Under the pieces are notes generated by a model. The model saw nothing but the letters and a program-made list of their open reading frames with translations, was not told where the DNA came from and ran no database searches. The translations under genes and the position numbers were made by a program. Shown here piece by piece: positions 50,227-61,143 of a DNA stretch of 64,000 nucleotides. Origin of the DNA: Rostrohypoxylon terebratum (taxonomy: Eukaryota; Ascomycota; Sordariomycetes; Xylariales; Hypoxylaceae); contig MU385859.1 of assembly GCA_022497145.1 (NCBI GenBank), positions 496,001-560,000 on the forward strand. The letters run 5' to 3'. Position 1 is the first letter of the stretch, and each line of letters opens with the position of its first letter.

Positions 50227-50991
50227 GTTAGAGGTTCACTGAGAGTTGGGTGGTGAGATGGGGATGAAGAGGCTGTCACTTTTAGTTGTTTAACATAGAG
50301 GAATTGAGGCGCACTCTCATGGTAGTCTGTGAGTAGAAAGTGAATCCATAATGATTAATATGTTAAACCCCTATATATTTTATGAATCTATTGCCCGACA
50401 GTTTTGAATCTTTGCTTGAAATCATGTATGATTTTATGTTAAAGTATCCATACCGATCATTTATTCCGTTACGACTTTTCCCAAATCCACGGAATACTTC
50501 ATGAATATCCCGTGGATTCGGGTTTGCCAAGACAATTAGCGAGTATGAAGTAAGGCATAAGCTGAATTTGAACCAGTATGATTTTGAATATAAATATTCT
50601 ACGGATTATCTCATCATTATAATATGCGGTCATGAAGGAATTGCTCCGACTCCGAACTATTCCAGTAGCTAAGCCCCGAAATCAAACCATCCATGGCTGG
50701 AATAGGTTAATATTATGAATAGGCACCTGTGAAATACGTATGTTATGTAAGACAGACCGAACGAACAGAGTGTTCTAAGTACGGAAATCCTTAACTCCAT
50801 GTGATAAATTCCGGCTCCGTCATAGACTTCTTCGCACCAAGTCAGCCCAGGTCCCAGGAACAACGAACGAAAATTGCAGAACCAACAATGCGACCTAAGA
50901 AGTCACGCGTCTGGAGCCTATTCCCGTAATATTTAATAGTCCACGTCTCCTTTCCCACTCATTTAAGAGAAGAGCATCTCTAGCCAACTTC
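50227..50991. other. AT-rich spacer
   Basis: This holds the 3' flank of TRAPPC11 and the upstream region of the NAPE-PLD-like gene. No gene or notable repeat was seen. Confidence 0.6.
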
Positions 50992-52382
50992 ATGACTTCT
51001 TTCTTTCGAGTTCTCTTTCGAAGAGGACCCGCCATCTCGCCCAACCAATTCACACTAAGAGCTAGCATGACAGCCATTCCAGTTGCGCTCTCAGTGGCTG
51101 CGTACCACAGCACCGTCACGTTACGCCCGACGCAAGCCAGCGCCGACGAGGCCCAGGAATTCAACAACGATGCGCATCATGTCAAAAACCGGCACGGGAA
51201 GACAATGAAATATCGGAATCCCCACCCTTCTTATACATTCCCCGCGCCTAGAGATCTCTTCGAGTTGATGTGGTGCGTATTCGGAGGCTTACATGCCACT
51301 ACCCTGGTTTCTATATTATCTATGCAGACTGACCAACAACGAAATTCAGGGGCTACTATACGGGGGCGCTCAACTGGCCGAAACCAAAACTAGAGCAGAA
51401 GCTCGTGCCTGTCGTAGAACCGAAGTTTCTACCGACGCGCACTGGGTCATCGAAATTACGCGCTACTTGGCTCGGCCATGCGTGTTACTACGTAGAGTAT
51501 CCTTCGGGACTGAGGGTCCTATTCGACCCCGTCTTCGAAGACTGCTGCGCGCCCTTTAGTTTCCTCGGGTTCAAGAGGTACACCGAGCCGCCTTGCCAGA
51601 TCGCAGACCTACCTTTCGTAGATGCCGTGGTCATTAGTCATAGTCATTATGATCATCTGTCATATCCGTCCGTGCAGGATATACAAAAACACCATCCTGA
51701 CGCGCACTTCTTCGTCGGTCTGGGGTTAGAGAAGTGGTTTAAGTCAGGGGGCTTGGAGAATGTGACGGAGATGGACTGGTGGCAGGAGGCGGAAATGACA
51801 TTAACCCCGCAAGCCGACAAGGGCGAGGCGGACGCCAAAAGCGGTAACAGCGGGGAGCTCTCGGGACCTATCACGGCGCGGTTTTCTTGCCTGCCCTGCC
51901 AACACGGCTCCGGCAGAACGGGCTTGGACCGGGACAAAACGCTCTGGGCCTCGTGGGCTGTCACGTCAGGTGAGCCTGCTAAATCAGTCTGGTTCGGAGG
52001 CGACACGGGGTACCGGTCGGTGCCGAAAGTAGCCAAGAGCGTGGACGACTACGGGCCGGAGTTCGAACACCTGCCGCGGTGTCCGCAGTTCAAGCAGATC
52101 GGGGAGAAATTCGGGTCCTTCGACGTCGGGTTCATCCCCATCGGCGCGTACCACCCGCGCCAGCTGTTCTCCGGCGTCCACGCTAATCCGTTCGACGCCG
52201 TGGAGATCTTCACCGATACTAAGTGTAAGAAGGCGATGGGCATTCACTGGGGCACTTGGGTCATGACGCCGGAGCCGGTGCTGGAGCCCCCGCAGCTGTT
52301 GAGGGAGGCGCTGAAGAGGAAGGGGGTGCCGGAGACGGGTGTTTTTGATGTTTGCAACATTGGCGAGACGAGAGAGTTCTAG
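50992..52382 (+). CDS. NAPE-PLD-like metallo-beta-lactamase-fold hydrolase (437 aa)
   Basis: Exons 50992-51272 and 51350-52382 join in frame (donor GTGCGT, acceptor TTCAG) to give LMWGYYTGALNWPKPKLEQK across the junction. The product fits the N-acylphosphatidylethanolamine phospholipase D family, zinc hydrolases that release N-acylethanolamines. The metal motif HSHYDH is at 191-196, with further ligand candidates His279 (LPCQHGSGR), Asp312 (WFGGDTGYRS) and His393 (GIHWGTW). TWLGHACYYVE before the core is typical. The first 50 residues are Arg/Ser-rich with a hydrophobic stretch (MTAIPVALSVAAY) and could be a mitochondrial or membrane-targeting segment. A start at the Met at 51067 is possible. 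Substrate in fungi is not established; related proteins may act on other lipids or, as UlaG-like enzymes, on sugars. Confidence 0.88.
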
Positions 52383-53222
52383 AGGTTAGTGTCTCAGGTG
52401 TTGGAGATCAATGTTGGAGACAGGTCTAGATATGTCATAAAGTGCGGAGTGCGGAGTGCGGAGCGTCGGAGTTTTGGGCAGCAGCATGGCAGCAGCATGG
52501 TTGGGCTTGTACAGCATACCTGTGTGATGAGTTCTTCTTAACGACCCATACATAATGAATGGCATCTAGATTTCAAGATCTCAACTCGAAGTTACAATAA
52601 GATCCGATACCCAAATATAAGTTGTTTTTGGTATGTTTGGCGAGATCTAGATTCTGACTAGTCATATTATCATGTAACCTTGAACTGCACATGTCACTGT
52701 TTTATTCCGCGTTTGTGAGTAAGTACCTATGACTATGTACTGTGTCTAAACTCTAATGACGACATCCCGGTCCAACAGTCCAACTAGAAACTTTAGCGCC
52801 GGTCCGCTAGCCACAAGATCTTCCAGGTGAGCACCTGCACTGTTACTACCTAGGTATGTATGTATGTACCTAGACACCAACAAACGCAAATCGTTGTCCA
52901 ATTAAAAACCAAAGAAACCTGTTCGTCCTTCTGTGTCATTTCATCCACGTCTTTCGTTCAAACGAGTGATTCATTTCATCCGCTAAAATATTACCGTACC
53001 TGTCAACAACACCCAATATCATAACTCCCACCTTTTATCATGCATCGACGATATAATCGAGGTTTCTGGCTTTACAGTTCTGGTCTTTCGCAATTCTTTC
53101 CACTATGAAATTCATTACCTATAGTGTAATTTGACATTTGACGACCTCCAGCTATTACTGCATATTGAATCATTGGATTTTTGGGCTTGAATCTACCTTG
53201 CATACCTTGCATACCTTGCATT
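52383..53222. other. Spacer with short tandem repeats
   Basis: A 7-bp agtgcgg unit occurs three times at 52441-52461, and a 9-bp taccttgca unit three times at 53194-53220. The latter ends two bases before the start codon of the next gene, so it lies in its leader. ATGT/GTAC-type motifs occur near 52853-52870. Confidence 0.65.
53194..53220 (+). repeat. 9-bp tandem repeat abutting a start codon
   Basis: Three perfect copies of taccttgca end two bases before ATG 53223, so they set the immediate leader context of the Cue2-like gene. Confidence 0.9.
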
Positions 53223-55180
53223 ATGGACGACCAAAGCAAGAAGCTAATAGTGAGCTGATGTTATTTCATTAATTCAACACAACACACCGACCGGCCTAGC
53301 ATGCCACTAAACTTTTCTGTGGACGCAACTCTATCGGTGCTATTGTGCTATTGTGCCAATAGCGTTCGTCTAAGTTGCCCGATTCTGTATAAGTCGCATG
53401 AATAAGGTCGGTTACCGTGCCATTGCCTGTCGTGATATGTTTCACAGACGGATGCAAAGGGCTCGTAATCGCGTTTCATACTGAAAACAACGTTAAATGC
53501 TAACCTGAGGGTAAAGGACGAGCTTCGATCGCTCCTTGACGAAACTACCATCCTTTCAATTTCTAGTGATTATAACCTAGAAAACCCCGAAGAATTCGCT
53601 GCTGCTCGGCAAGTTCTGCTAACCATCTCCAGAGATGTAGTGGCAGAAGAAGCTACTGGCTTCAATCCGAGCGGCCTCGGCGCCGATGTAGAGGCTACGG
53701 GGACAACTAGCAGCGATGCTAAGAGCGTGGGAGGATTCACTGCCACGACGGAAAGTTCCATCCCTCCGAGTCTCGTGTCTTCGGGATCCTCCAAAAACTC
53801 ATCTGGCGGGACTCCGGGGCTTCTTCATATCGATATCTTTGATGGCTTGACTGATGACGAGAAAGAGCTTCAACTCTCCGAGATGTTCGTCTCACTCAAG
53901 CCCATCGACGTCAAGTTTGCTTTACAGAAGTCGAAAGGTGATGCAAGTCTTGCTATGGATGAACTCCTTAACCTTCAATGGCTTGAGCAGACAGGCCAGC
54001 GCCCTAAAGGTGTTGATGGCTTTTACGTATCTGACGATGATAATATCGCAAGCAAGAAAAAGAAGAAGGGGAAGAAGAAAAAAAAGGTTAAGGTCGCATC
54101 ACCTAGACCCAACGCCTCGGAAAATACATCTGAAGAATATAGTAACAGTGGCAATGCACAAAACGGTGAGACTTTTGAAACCTAGCGTAGACTTGCCAGG
54201 GTGGTAAATGACTTACAACTAATATTTCTACAGATCACATCGCACTTATATCAGACAGGCTCAATCTAACCCCCTCGGATGTGACGAGTATTTACCACTA
54301 CCACAACGCCTCACCTGGAGCCACCGTAGTCGAAATCCTCAAGAATTACATTGCACTGGATCTGTCGTTATCTCTAGGCTCCGATCCAGGATCCGATACC
54401 AGAGAAGTGATGAAAGACTTTTCTTGGGTGCCCCAAGAGTATGTCGAAGCTACTCTTGAGATTTGTTCCACACGGGATGATGCTGTAGACATTATCCGAA
54501 TTCTAGCAGATCACTTCGAGAAGCCGGCATACTTGAGATACGATGTGCCATATAGTTTAGTCGCGTCTGGCTTGGGGGAAATTGAAGGTGAACCCCAACT
54601 TACCCACGTATCAAAATCGGCGCAACTGCCGAAGTCTCCTACAAGTCCCAGAAGCACACGAGCAACGGCAGTTATGTTACCTCTACGGACCTCCAACCAA
54701 CCCACAAACTTGGAGGCTGCTGCAGCCGCCTCGAGAGCACTTGCCGAATCGAGGAACCACTCGTTCACATCCGCTGCGGCTGCTTTCAAAAAAGGCAAAT
54801 CCGATCCCCTGTTCAGACAGGCTGGCGCATACTATGCAAGCCGTGTACGTGAACAAGCCACAAGCTTCCGACAAGCCAACAACGTCGAAGCCAACTATCT
54901 CGTTGACTCGCAGAGCACGGAAAACATGATCGATCTCCACGGCGTCACGGTACAGGACGGCGTCGAAATTGCTCTTGATCGGGTAAGGAGATGGTGGCAA
55001 AGCCTTGGAGAGGAGAGGACGCGAAAGGCGAAACAGGGATTCACCGTAGTTACGGGTCTCGGTAGACACAACCCAGACGGAAAATCGCGACTGCGCATCA
55101 ACGTGTTCAAAGCACTTGTCGCTGACGGGTGGAAGGCAGAGGTACTGACTGGATCGTATCTCATTACGGGGAGAAGATGA
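53223..55180 (+). CDS. CUE / DUF1771 / SMR domain protein, Cue2-like (540 aa)
   Basis: Exons 53223-53249, 53517-54165 and 54234-55180 join in frame to 540 residues. The 27-base first exon (MDDQSKKLI) is followed by a 267-bp intron with a gctaac branch site. A ubiquitin-binding CUE domain lies at about 119-165 (LQLSEMFVSLKPIDVKFALQ). A Lys run is at 188-201, and weaker CUE/UBA-like helices are at about 226-270 and 285-320. A DUF1771 helix pair is at 415-453 (DPLFRQAGAYYASRVREQAT), and an SMR domain forms the C-terminus (458-540) with DLHG at 459-462 and TGLGRHN at 499-505. Yeast Cue2, with CUE and SMR domains, cuts mRNA at collided ribosomes in no-go decay. The same architecture and catalytic-type DLH and TGxGxH motifs suggest, but do not prove, the same job. 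Confidence 0.9.
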
Positions 55181-56715
55181 TGACGATTACCACCACGGAT
55201 TATCTCTCATGCGTCGGTCCTCTAATGCGTTTGACAGCGCGCACGAATATTGGGTCTACGATACAGCATACAGAATACTATGTACAGATCATACAGGAGC
55301 GCATTGGCGGCGTTTCAAGGCGGGAATGGCAGGGGCTCGGACGATCCATTGTTTTGGCGGTTTGGCAAGGGAACTCTTCAAGAATCTATGCTTCCAATCG
55401 GAATCATTGCTCGAGACGAGTTATGTCTATACCTATTTGACAGGATGAGGCTCATTTAGTTTAGAGTCTTGATATAGCAACGATTGGCTTGAAAGTCTCT
55501 ACATCGCTATTTTGATTTCGGACCATTTCCATGTAAGTAGAATGACATGTGGGTTACTTGACTTGGAATGAGTTGCATAGTACTTCGTATGCTTGAGTGA
55601 GTCAATCGAGTATAACTTCTTGCATACATAAAGGCAAGTAAGCCAAGAATAACCTTGGAAATTTCTTCCTAAGCTGCAAATGCAATTGGAACTTTTTACA
55701 CGGGCAGCACGGGTCATGGAGTGAGTTCCACAATCTAACCTAGGACATTCTTCGGAATGTACTTGAGTGTACGTAACCGAATTGCGTGACGGCCTGAGAA
55801 TATTTTACCAACCTCACATTTAGCAACATTTAGCTTTAGCTCACCCCGCGAAATCCACTGTGCCAGATCCATTAGACCAAACAGAACGGGGGGGGGATCT
55901 GAGACGGAGACAGCGAGGTCGTATCTTGATTCTTCGCTAACTAGTAACGATTGTTAACCGAACGGAAAATTCCTATTTCGTTACAGTGACAATATTATGT
56001 ATCATACAATTATTAATTGCAAGATGGCTGCTAATAGTACCAGACGTAATTATTTGATGTGTTGGAAAGTTATGCTGAATAATGTAACCGGTCAATTTCG
56101 AATTACTACTTCGTACATTCAATGTTGACCTTTAGAAGGTACTACTATTAGCCGATATCCGATTAAGGATTCAAGGTTCGCTTCAGTTATGCATTCACAG
56201 ATGATCATCCCCAACTTGGAATATCATTGATGGCAGTGCAACCAAGTACAAAACATAGGTAGGTGTACAATACTGAATAATGCTCAATACATAATAACCT
56301 AAGAGCTAAGAACGAAGGCAACTACCTAAAAGCCGGGCATCGCCGACCACGGCCATAGCTAAACTTTACTGGAGCCTTCTAGCCTCTAGGTCGTGATTGT
56401 GTAAAGTCACAAGTCACAAGTACAACAGATGTCCTAGGACCTAGGCATCCTAGCCAGTCCCACTCGGACTTACCTAGTACTTCCAAATGCCTTTGACCAT
56501 TTGAACTTCCCATTCAAAACCGTTAGGTACGACTACAAAACTCAACTGTGCATCTTCTATAACTTAAAACTTCCAAGAAACTCTGGTTTCTAAATCTGCC
56601 CGCATTTGATTAAATTCCTCACCCGATCCCGTTGCCAATATATTGAATGCCAAAACCGCCACAATCTTAAGTAATTAATAGTACGAGCGCCCGATACTAC
56701 CTAGAATCAACAACG
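55181..56715. other. Intergenic spacer (1.5 kb)
   Basis: This holds the 3' flank of the Cue2-like gene and the promoter of NMA1. A run of about nine G lies near 55889-55897 and a CCTAGGACCTAGG palindrome near 56431-56445. No gene was seen. Confidence 0.6.
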
Positions 56716-57907
56716 ATGACGAACGACGTCGCGGGGCCAGTGCCGCTGGCAGCATCGGCTATGACTCTAGACAACTACGCCTTTCCTGCACACCGGCTGC
56801 TGCGACAGCAGACCGATCCCGAACGCATTCCGTTAGTGCTCGTCGCTTGCGGTAGTTTCTCTCCCATAACATATCTCCATCTCCGGATGTTCGAGATGGC
56901 AAACGACTACGCTCGCATAAATACTCAATATGAAGTTGTCGGAGGCTGTACGTTATATCGGCCCCTTGCAATACATATCTATGGCCAAGCATAAAATATC
57001 TAACACATTTCTTACCTAGACTTATCACCTGTGAGCGATGCTTACAAAAAGGCTGGATTAGCAGAGTCACGCCACAGGTAAGTCACGAGCGTCGCCCTTC
57101 CTCGGCGCTGTTCGCTACCTTGTTGTATACGTCGGTTTCAATTGGTATTTCTAATACGTGATATATGACAGAGTGCGCATGTGCGAATTAGCGGCGGAAG
57201 AAACTTCAAGTTGGCTAATGGTTGATCCGTGGGAGGCTCTTCAACCCGACTATATGCCAACTGCTAAAGTGTTAGATGTGAGTACATGCTAAACCCCTCT
57301 AGCTGCTTATATCGCAAAGTTTGCCAGATCATGATTGATATGTCAACATTTCCAAAGTCCCTCATGTTTATTCTCGGTATCTATTGATGGGTATGGTTAC
57401 TAATCCGAAACGTCACAGCACTTCGAGTACGAAATTAACCAAGCCGGCCATGGCGTCCTGGCTGCAGATGGCGAAACCAGGAGACCAGTCAAGATCATGC
57501 TTTTAGCAGGTGCAGACCTAATTGGCACCATGTCTACGCCCGGTGTCTGGGCTGAAAAGGATCTCGACCACATCTTAGGCAACTATGGTGCCATGATCGT
57601 CGAGAGAGACGGTACAGACATGGATGAGGCATTGGCTAACCTGAAGCAATGGGAAGACAATATTCACGTCATCGCACAGATGATACAAAATAATGTCAGC
57701 AGTACTAAGATCCGTTTGTTCCTTAGGCGGGAGTAAGTACATGTCCATCTATGCTATCTAATTTGTTCAATCGACTAATTCGAATTCTACAGCATGAGCG
57801 TGCAGTACTTGATTCCAGCATCTGTTATCCAATATATCGACCAGAATAGACTTTACACAGACGACGGCGAGGGAAAGTCCAAGGAGAAAGAAAAGCAACG
57901 AGTCTGA
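56716..57907 (+). CDS. NMA1: Nicotinamide/nicotinate mononucleotide adenylyltransferase (274 aa, five exons)
   Basis: Exons 56716-56947, 57020-57077, 57172-57277, 57419-57732 and 57793-57907 join in frame to 274 residues. The enzyme adenylates NMN and nicotinate mononucleotide, the last shared step of de novo and salvage NAD synthesis. The nucleotidyltransferase motif ACGSFSPITYLHLRMFEMA starts near residue 44, with Ser/Thr replacing the first His of the usual (H/T)xGH, as in the eukaryotic family. VGGYLSPVSDAYKKAG spans intron 1, WLMVDPWEALQ binds the pyridine ring in relatives, and the second signature NNVSSTKIRLFLRR lies near 225-238. The C-terminus ends in a charged KSKEKEKQRV tail. An N-terminal 30-residue extension is unconserved; Met16 is an alternative start. 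Budding yeast has two paralogues (NMA1, NMA2), so the symbol denotes the family. Confidence 0.95.
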
Positions 57908-60587
57908 AGTATCACCAACTAAGACATGCATTCGTACTCGTATTTCTTTTTTTTTTTCACGACGTCATGGTCGCGAATTTGAGGAAGGACCGGTCTGTCG
58001 GGTTGTGCAAACTACCTGACTACCTAGATTTGCACATGTGCTTCTTCCTTTCCCCCGTATCATCTTGTACGAGGACACTGCAGCAAGATCGCTGCTCCAA
58101 ATCCAGGGATGGCCAACGAACATGAGCTTAGCCACGCGGAATTGCCAGATGCGGGGGACTTAAGAGCGTAATGCCGTCAACGAAGAGCGGCAGGGGTACA
58201 GCTCTAGTCAGCCAAAATACGGATGAGGGGCTGAGTGGTGGGGGAAGGGTCACTGATAGAAACCCCTCTTGCCCTGCCCCCAAATTCGTAATTTCGGGTT
58301 GGAGTATGTACTATGTATGAGTACACGAGTACTGAGTACCTTGGGTTGTACCATTTGAGATGTTTGGAAACTTCCGAGAGGCACTCACGAGTCACGACAC
58401 ACGACACACGACGCTAGGTGCTTACAACACTGCCAATTGGGTCCTGCCTCCTTTTCTTTCTTACTATCTTGGAAGCGGGAATTTTCTTGGTATTATTATC
58501 AGCGACTAGAGATGATATCCATCCTCCTACACGTATAGAGTGTACATAGGACCATAGGTGCAATCTTAAAAAAAACATATTGGGTCGACCGTCGGTCCCC
58601 ATTGTCCCACCACATACATACAAGGCATGCCGAAGAAGGTATGCCGTGTTTAGCCAGCTCTGTCGGCTTCTGAGGTGACTTATGTCTTTTTGGCTGCTGC
58701 AGGCTGCAGCATCTTGTGTCGTACCATAGAGAATTATCTACCTCTTTGTCTTAGGGTGTGACGTCTTGGAAAAGCATGATATGAAGCGTTGTTTTTGTTG
58801 TCTGTGTGACTAAGGTGTCAGCAAAGCGGTGTGAGAGTTCCAGCCTAGATAAGTAGTAAATATATGGCGGGCATGCGAGCAGTTTCCAAGTATTAAGTGA
58901 GAGATGTCCGACAGTATCGTCGGGGATATCCCCTACGAAACTATGTACCTGTGGTGACCGGTTTAAATCCGTTTGCCCGGACATATTCTATTTAGGGAGG
59001 CCGTGCTTTGCTTAGTAAGACTTAAGTAGCTGTCAATGGCACTAAAAAAAAGATACCTCGATCCCTTAACTAATCGTAATGAGCTTAATATCATTCTTAA
59101 GAACTCACTATAAAGTCTAAAAGCTCTCTCAGCCAATTCGAATTTCACTAAGCTATGAATTGCTTCATATTAGTGGGGAGTAACGGAGAGGAAAGCGTGG
59201 CGTTTTATTATGTGTAGTAAACATTGCTTTTAGTGATACAAGACTACATGGATTTCTCACCTGCCATATATGTACTACTACTACATAATGTGCATAACTA
59301 TTATGCAACTTAATGAAATCAACATTGAAGAAGACATGTAAAGGCAGCATATCTTCTTCGTTGGCATGGCGTCGCCAATTTCTATCCACTACTAGGTAAC
59401 CCCCTAACTACCTAGTACCCACGTGGGTAAACATCTTATATCTACTAGGTAAGAAGGCTTGGTCATGATGAATAACTTTAACCTTACTATTCTTTCTCAT
59501 CCCTTGTATCGGCGCGCGTGTGCCTTCTCCGCAAGCCATCCTTGGGAAAGGAGCGCCTCAATGACTACGAGAAGTGCGTATAATATATTAGTGGCTAAAC
59601 TCTATATCTTACATTTCTAGACTATAACTAGCTCTTTGGCATGAAAATGGAAAGAACCATCATCAGTTATAGAGACTTAGAGAAGATATGAATCAGATAA
59701 AGTTTTAATAAGGTTCAATGTTCTATGTTAACATGCTCATTTGCCATCGATGTGAGGTGGCCATGGCTATGGCAAAGTTCCATAGATTCTTTAACTACTT
59801 CAGCCTATCTGATCTAAAATATCTAAAGCTTACACTGGAGCAGTCTCTTGTCAACATCCATCTACCTATCTATCTATGTAATACCTGCCTATATATATGG
59901 CTATCTCTTGCCAGCAATATATCAAAATGGAGTTCGCGGGCTATATCATTCTCTTCTTCGTTCTTGAACTCAGGAGTATCAGGAGAGATTATAATACCCT
60001 GATACCTACGCACGCCTCCTTTTCACTCATACTTGCTCTGCCCGATACGTAATGTCTTGGGATTCTTGTAAGCTCATTCTGGCAATCTTTCTTGCTATTT
60101 TTCTCTTACTCTCAGTTGCCTCTTCCATCTTTCTTCTGACAATCGTTTTACTATTCCACCATAACTTCCTGAAGAAGAATTAGTCGTACACAATTTTCAA
60201 TATTTTCCAGGTCATCCATACCAGGTCCTCTTTGGTTTTACTTCACTTCGATTACATTACACCTTGGAACACCATAGGGTCTTCTTCGAATTTCTTGCTT
60301 GCCACTTGAACTTTCGGGAGTACATTATGGAATCAAAGGAGATTGATATGTCTTCTGACTTGGGTTATGACTTCCAAATCAGAGTGGACGTTGATGAGCA
60401 GGCACCGGAAATAGATCCTGGTTTACCTTCTGGGGGAAATGAAGACCAATACGACTATCCGCTTCAGCTCTCGACACAGACACCATTTCAACCTGAATCT
60501 TAACTGCATCTGGACCCTCGACCACGATATTATCATGGGTCTAGTTACCGTGTTAAGATCAGACACTTCTGCTCTGTGACCCGTGTG
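57908..60587. other. AT-rich spacer with possible relic coding segments
   Basis: This 2.7-kb spacer becomes clearly AT-rich from about 58980. On the minus strand, around 59870-60260, short protein-like stretches (for example PDTPEFKNEEENDIARELHF and a Lys/Arg-rich helix ending SLQESQDITYRAEQV) are interrupted by stops and frame changes, as in an old transposon or pseudogene. On plus, a 43-codon hydrophobic frame at 60052-60183 is listed separately. The frame 60327-60503 (58 codons) starts MESKEIDMSSDLGYDFQIRV and is acidic and unrecognised. Confidence 0.4.
60052..60183 (+). other. 43-codon hydrophobic open frame
   Basis: ATG 60052 to TAG 60183 encodes MSWDSCKLILAIFLAIFLLL followed by a second hydrophobic stretch and FLKKN, so it could be a single-pass membrane microprotein. 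The opposite strand is also open and Lys/Arg-rich, and one of the two is likely an echo of the other. The AT-rich composition favours hydrophobic codons, so chance is a serious alternative. Confidence 0.2.
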
Positions 60588-61143
60588 ATGACCGCTGGCC
60601 CCTCTTGTAGGCACTGCCTTTTGGAGCACTTAGATATGGATGAGGACTCCTCTCCTCCCGCTGCCTCCCCCTCGTCATCGTCACCTTCGCCACCAGGAAA
60701 TGGCGAGCCCTCTAGTTGTCCGGAAGCAGATACCGACAGGATCATTGCGCAGGCCGACGGCCTAGAACGACATCCCGTAGCACTCATGGACACCGCCCGC
60801 CGTCTGGCGCAAGAGTGTGACGCCCTCCGAAGCCGTATCGGGTTTCTGGAGAGACGTCTGGAAATGATAGAGGAGTTCGGCCTGTACAGTCGTTCGCCAA
60901 GTGGTAACGACCGGGAACCCCTGTTCGGTAACGAGGATTGGGAAGACGTCGACCGTAACACGGAGCTGGAGGCTGGATCGGTGAGTAACTAGGCACTCCC
61001 CAGTCCCTAACCCATCGTAGTTTTCTTCGCCCCTTTTCTGCGGCACAATAGCTGATACGTTCAACTAGATGGTCTCTAGTCAGCACACAAATGAGTTGGA
61101 TACGGAGATTGTCCCGACCGACCCGGAATGGTTCGTTCTATGA
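60588..61143 (+). CDS. Hypothetical coiled-coil protein (155 aa, two exons)
   Basis: Exon 1 (60588-60980) ends at a GTGAGT donor and exon 2 (61069-61143) starts after a CAACTAG acceptor; the join is at a codon boundary and gives ELEAGS then MVSSQHTNELDTEI. The product has a Ser/Pro-rich stretch (about 21-45), a charged helix that should form a coiled coil (about 65-97, with RRLAQECDALRSRIGFLERR), and an acidic C-terminus ending DPEWFVL. Codon usage is more GC-rich than the flanks. No known domain was recognised. Met17 (60636) is an alternative start. Without the intron the frame would end four codons after the donor, so the splice adds only 24 residues; the model is plausible rather than proven. 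Confidence 0.5.
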
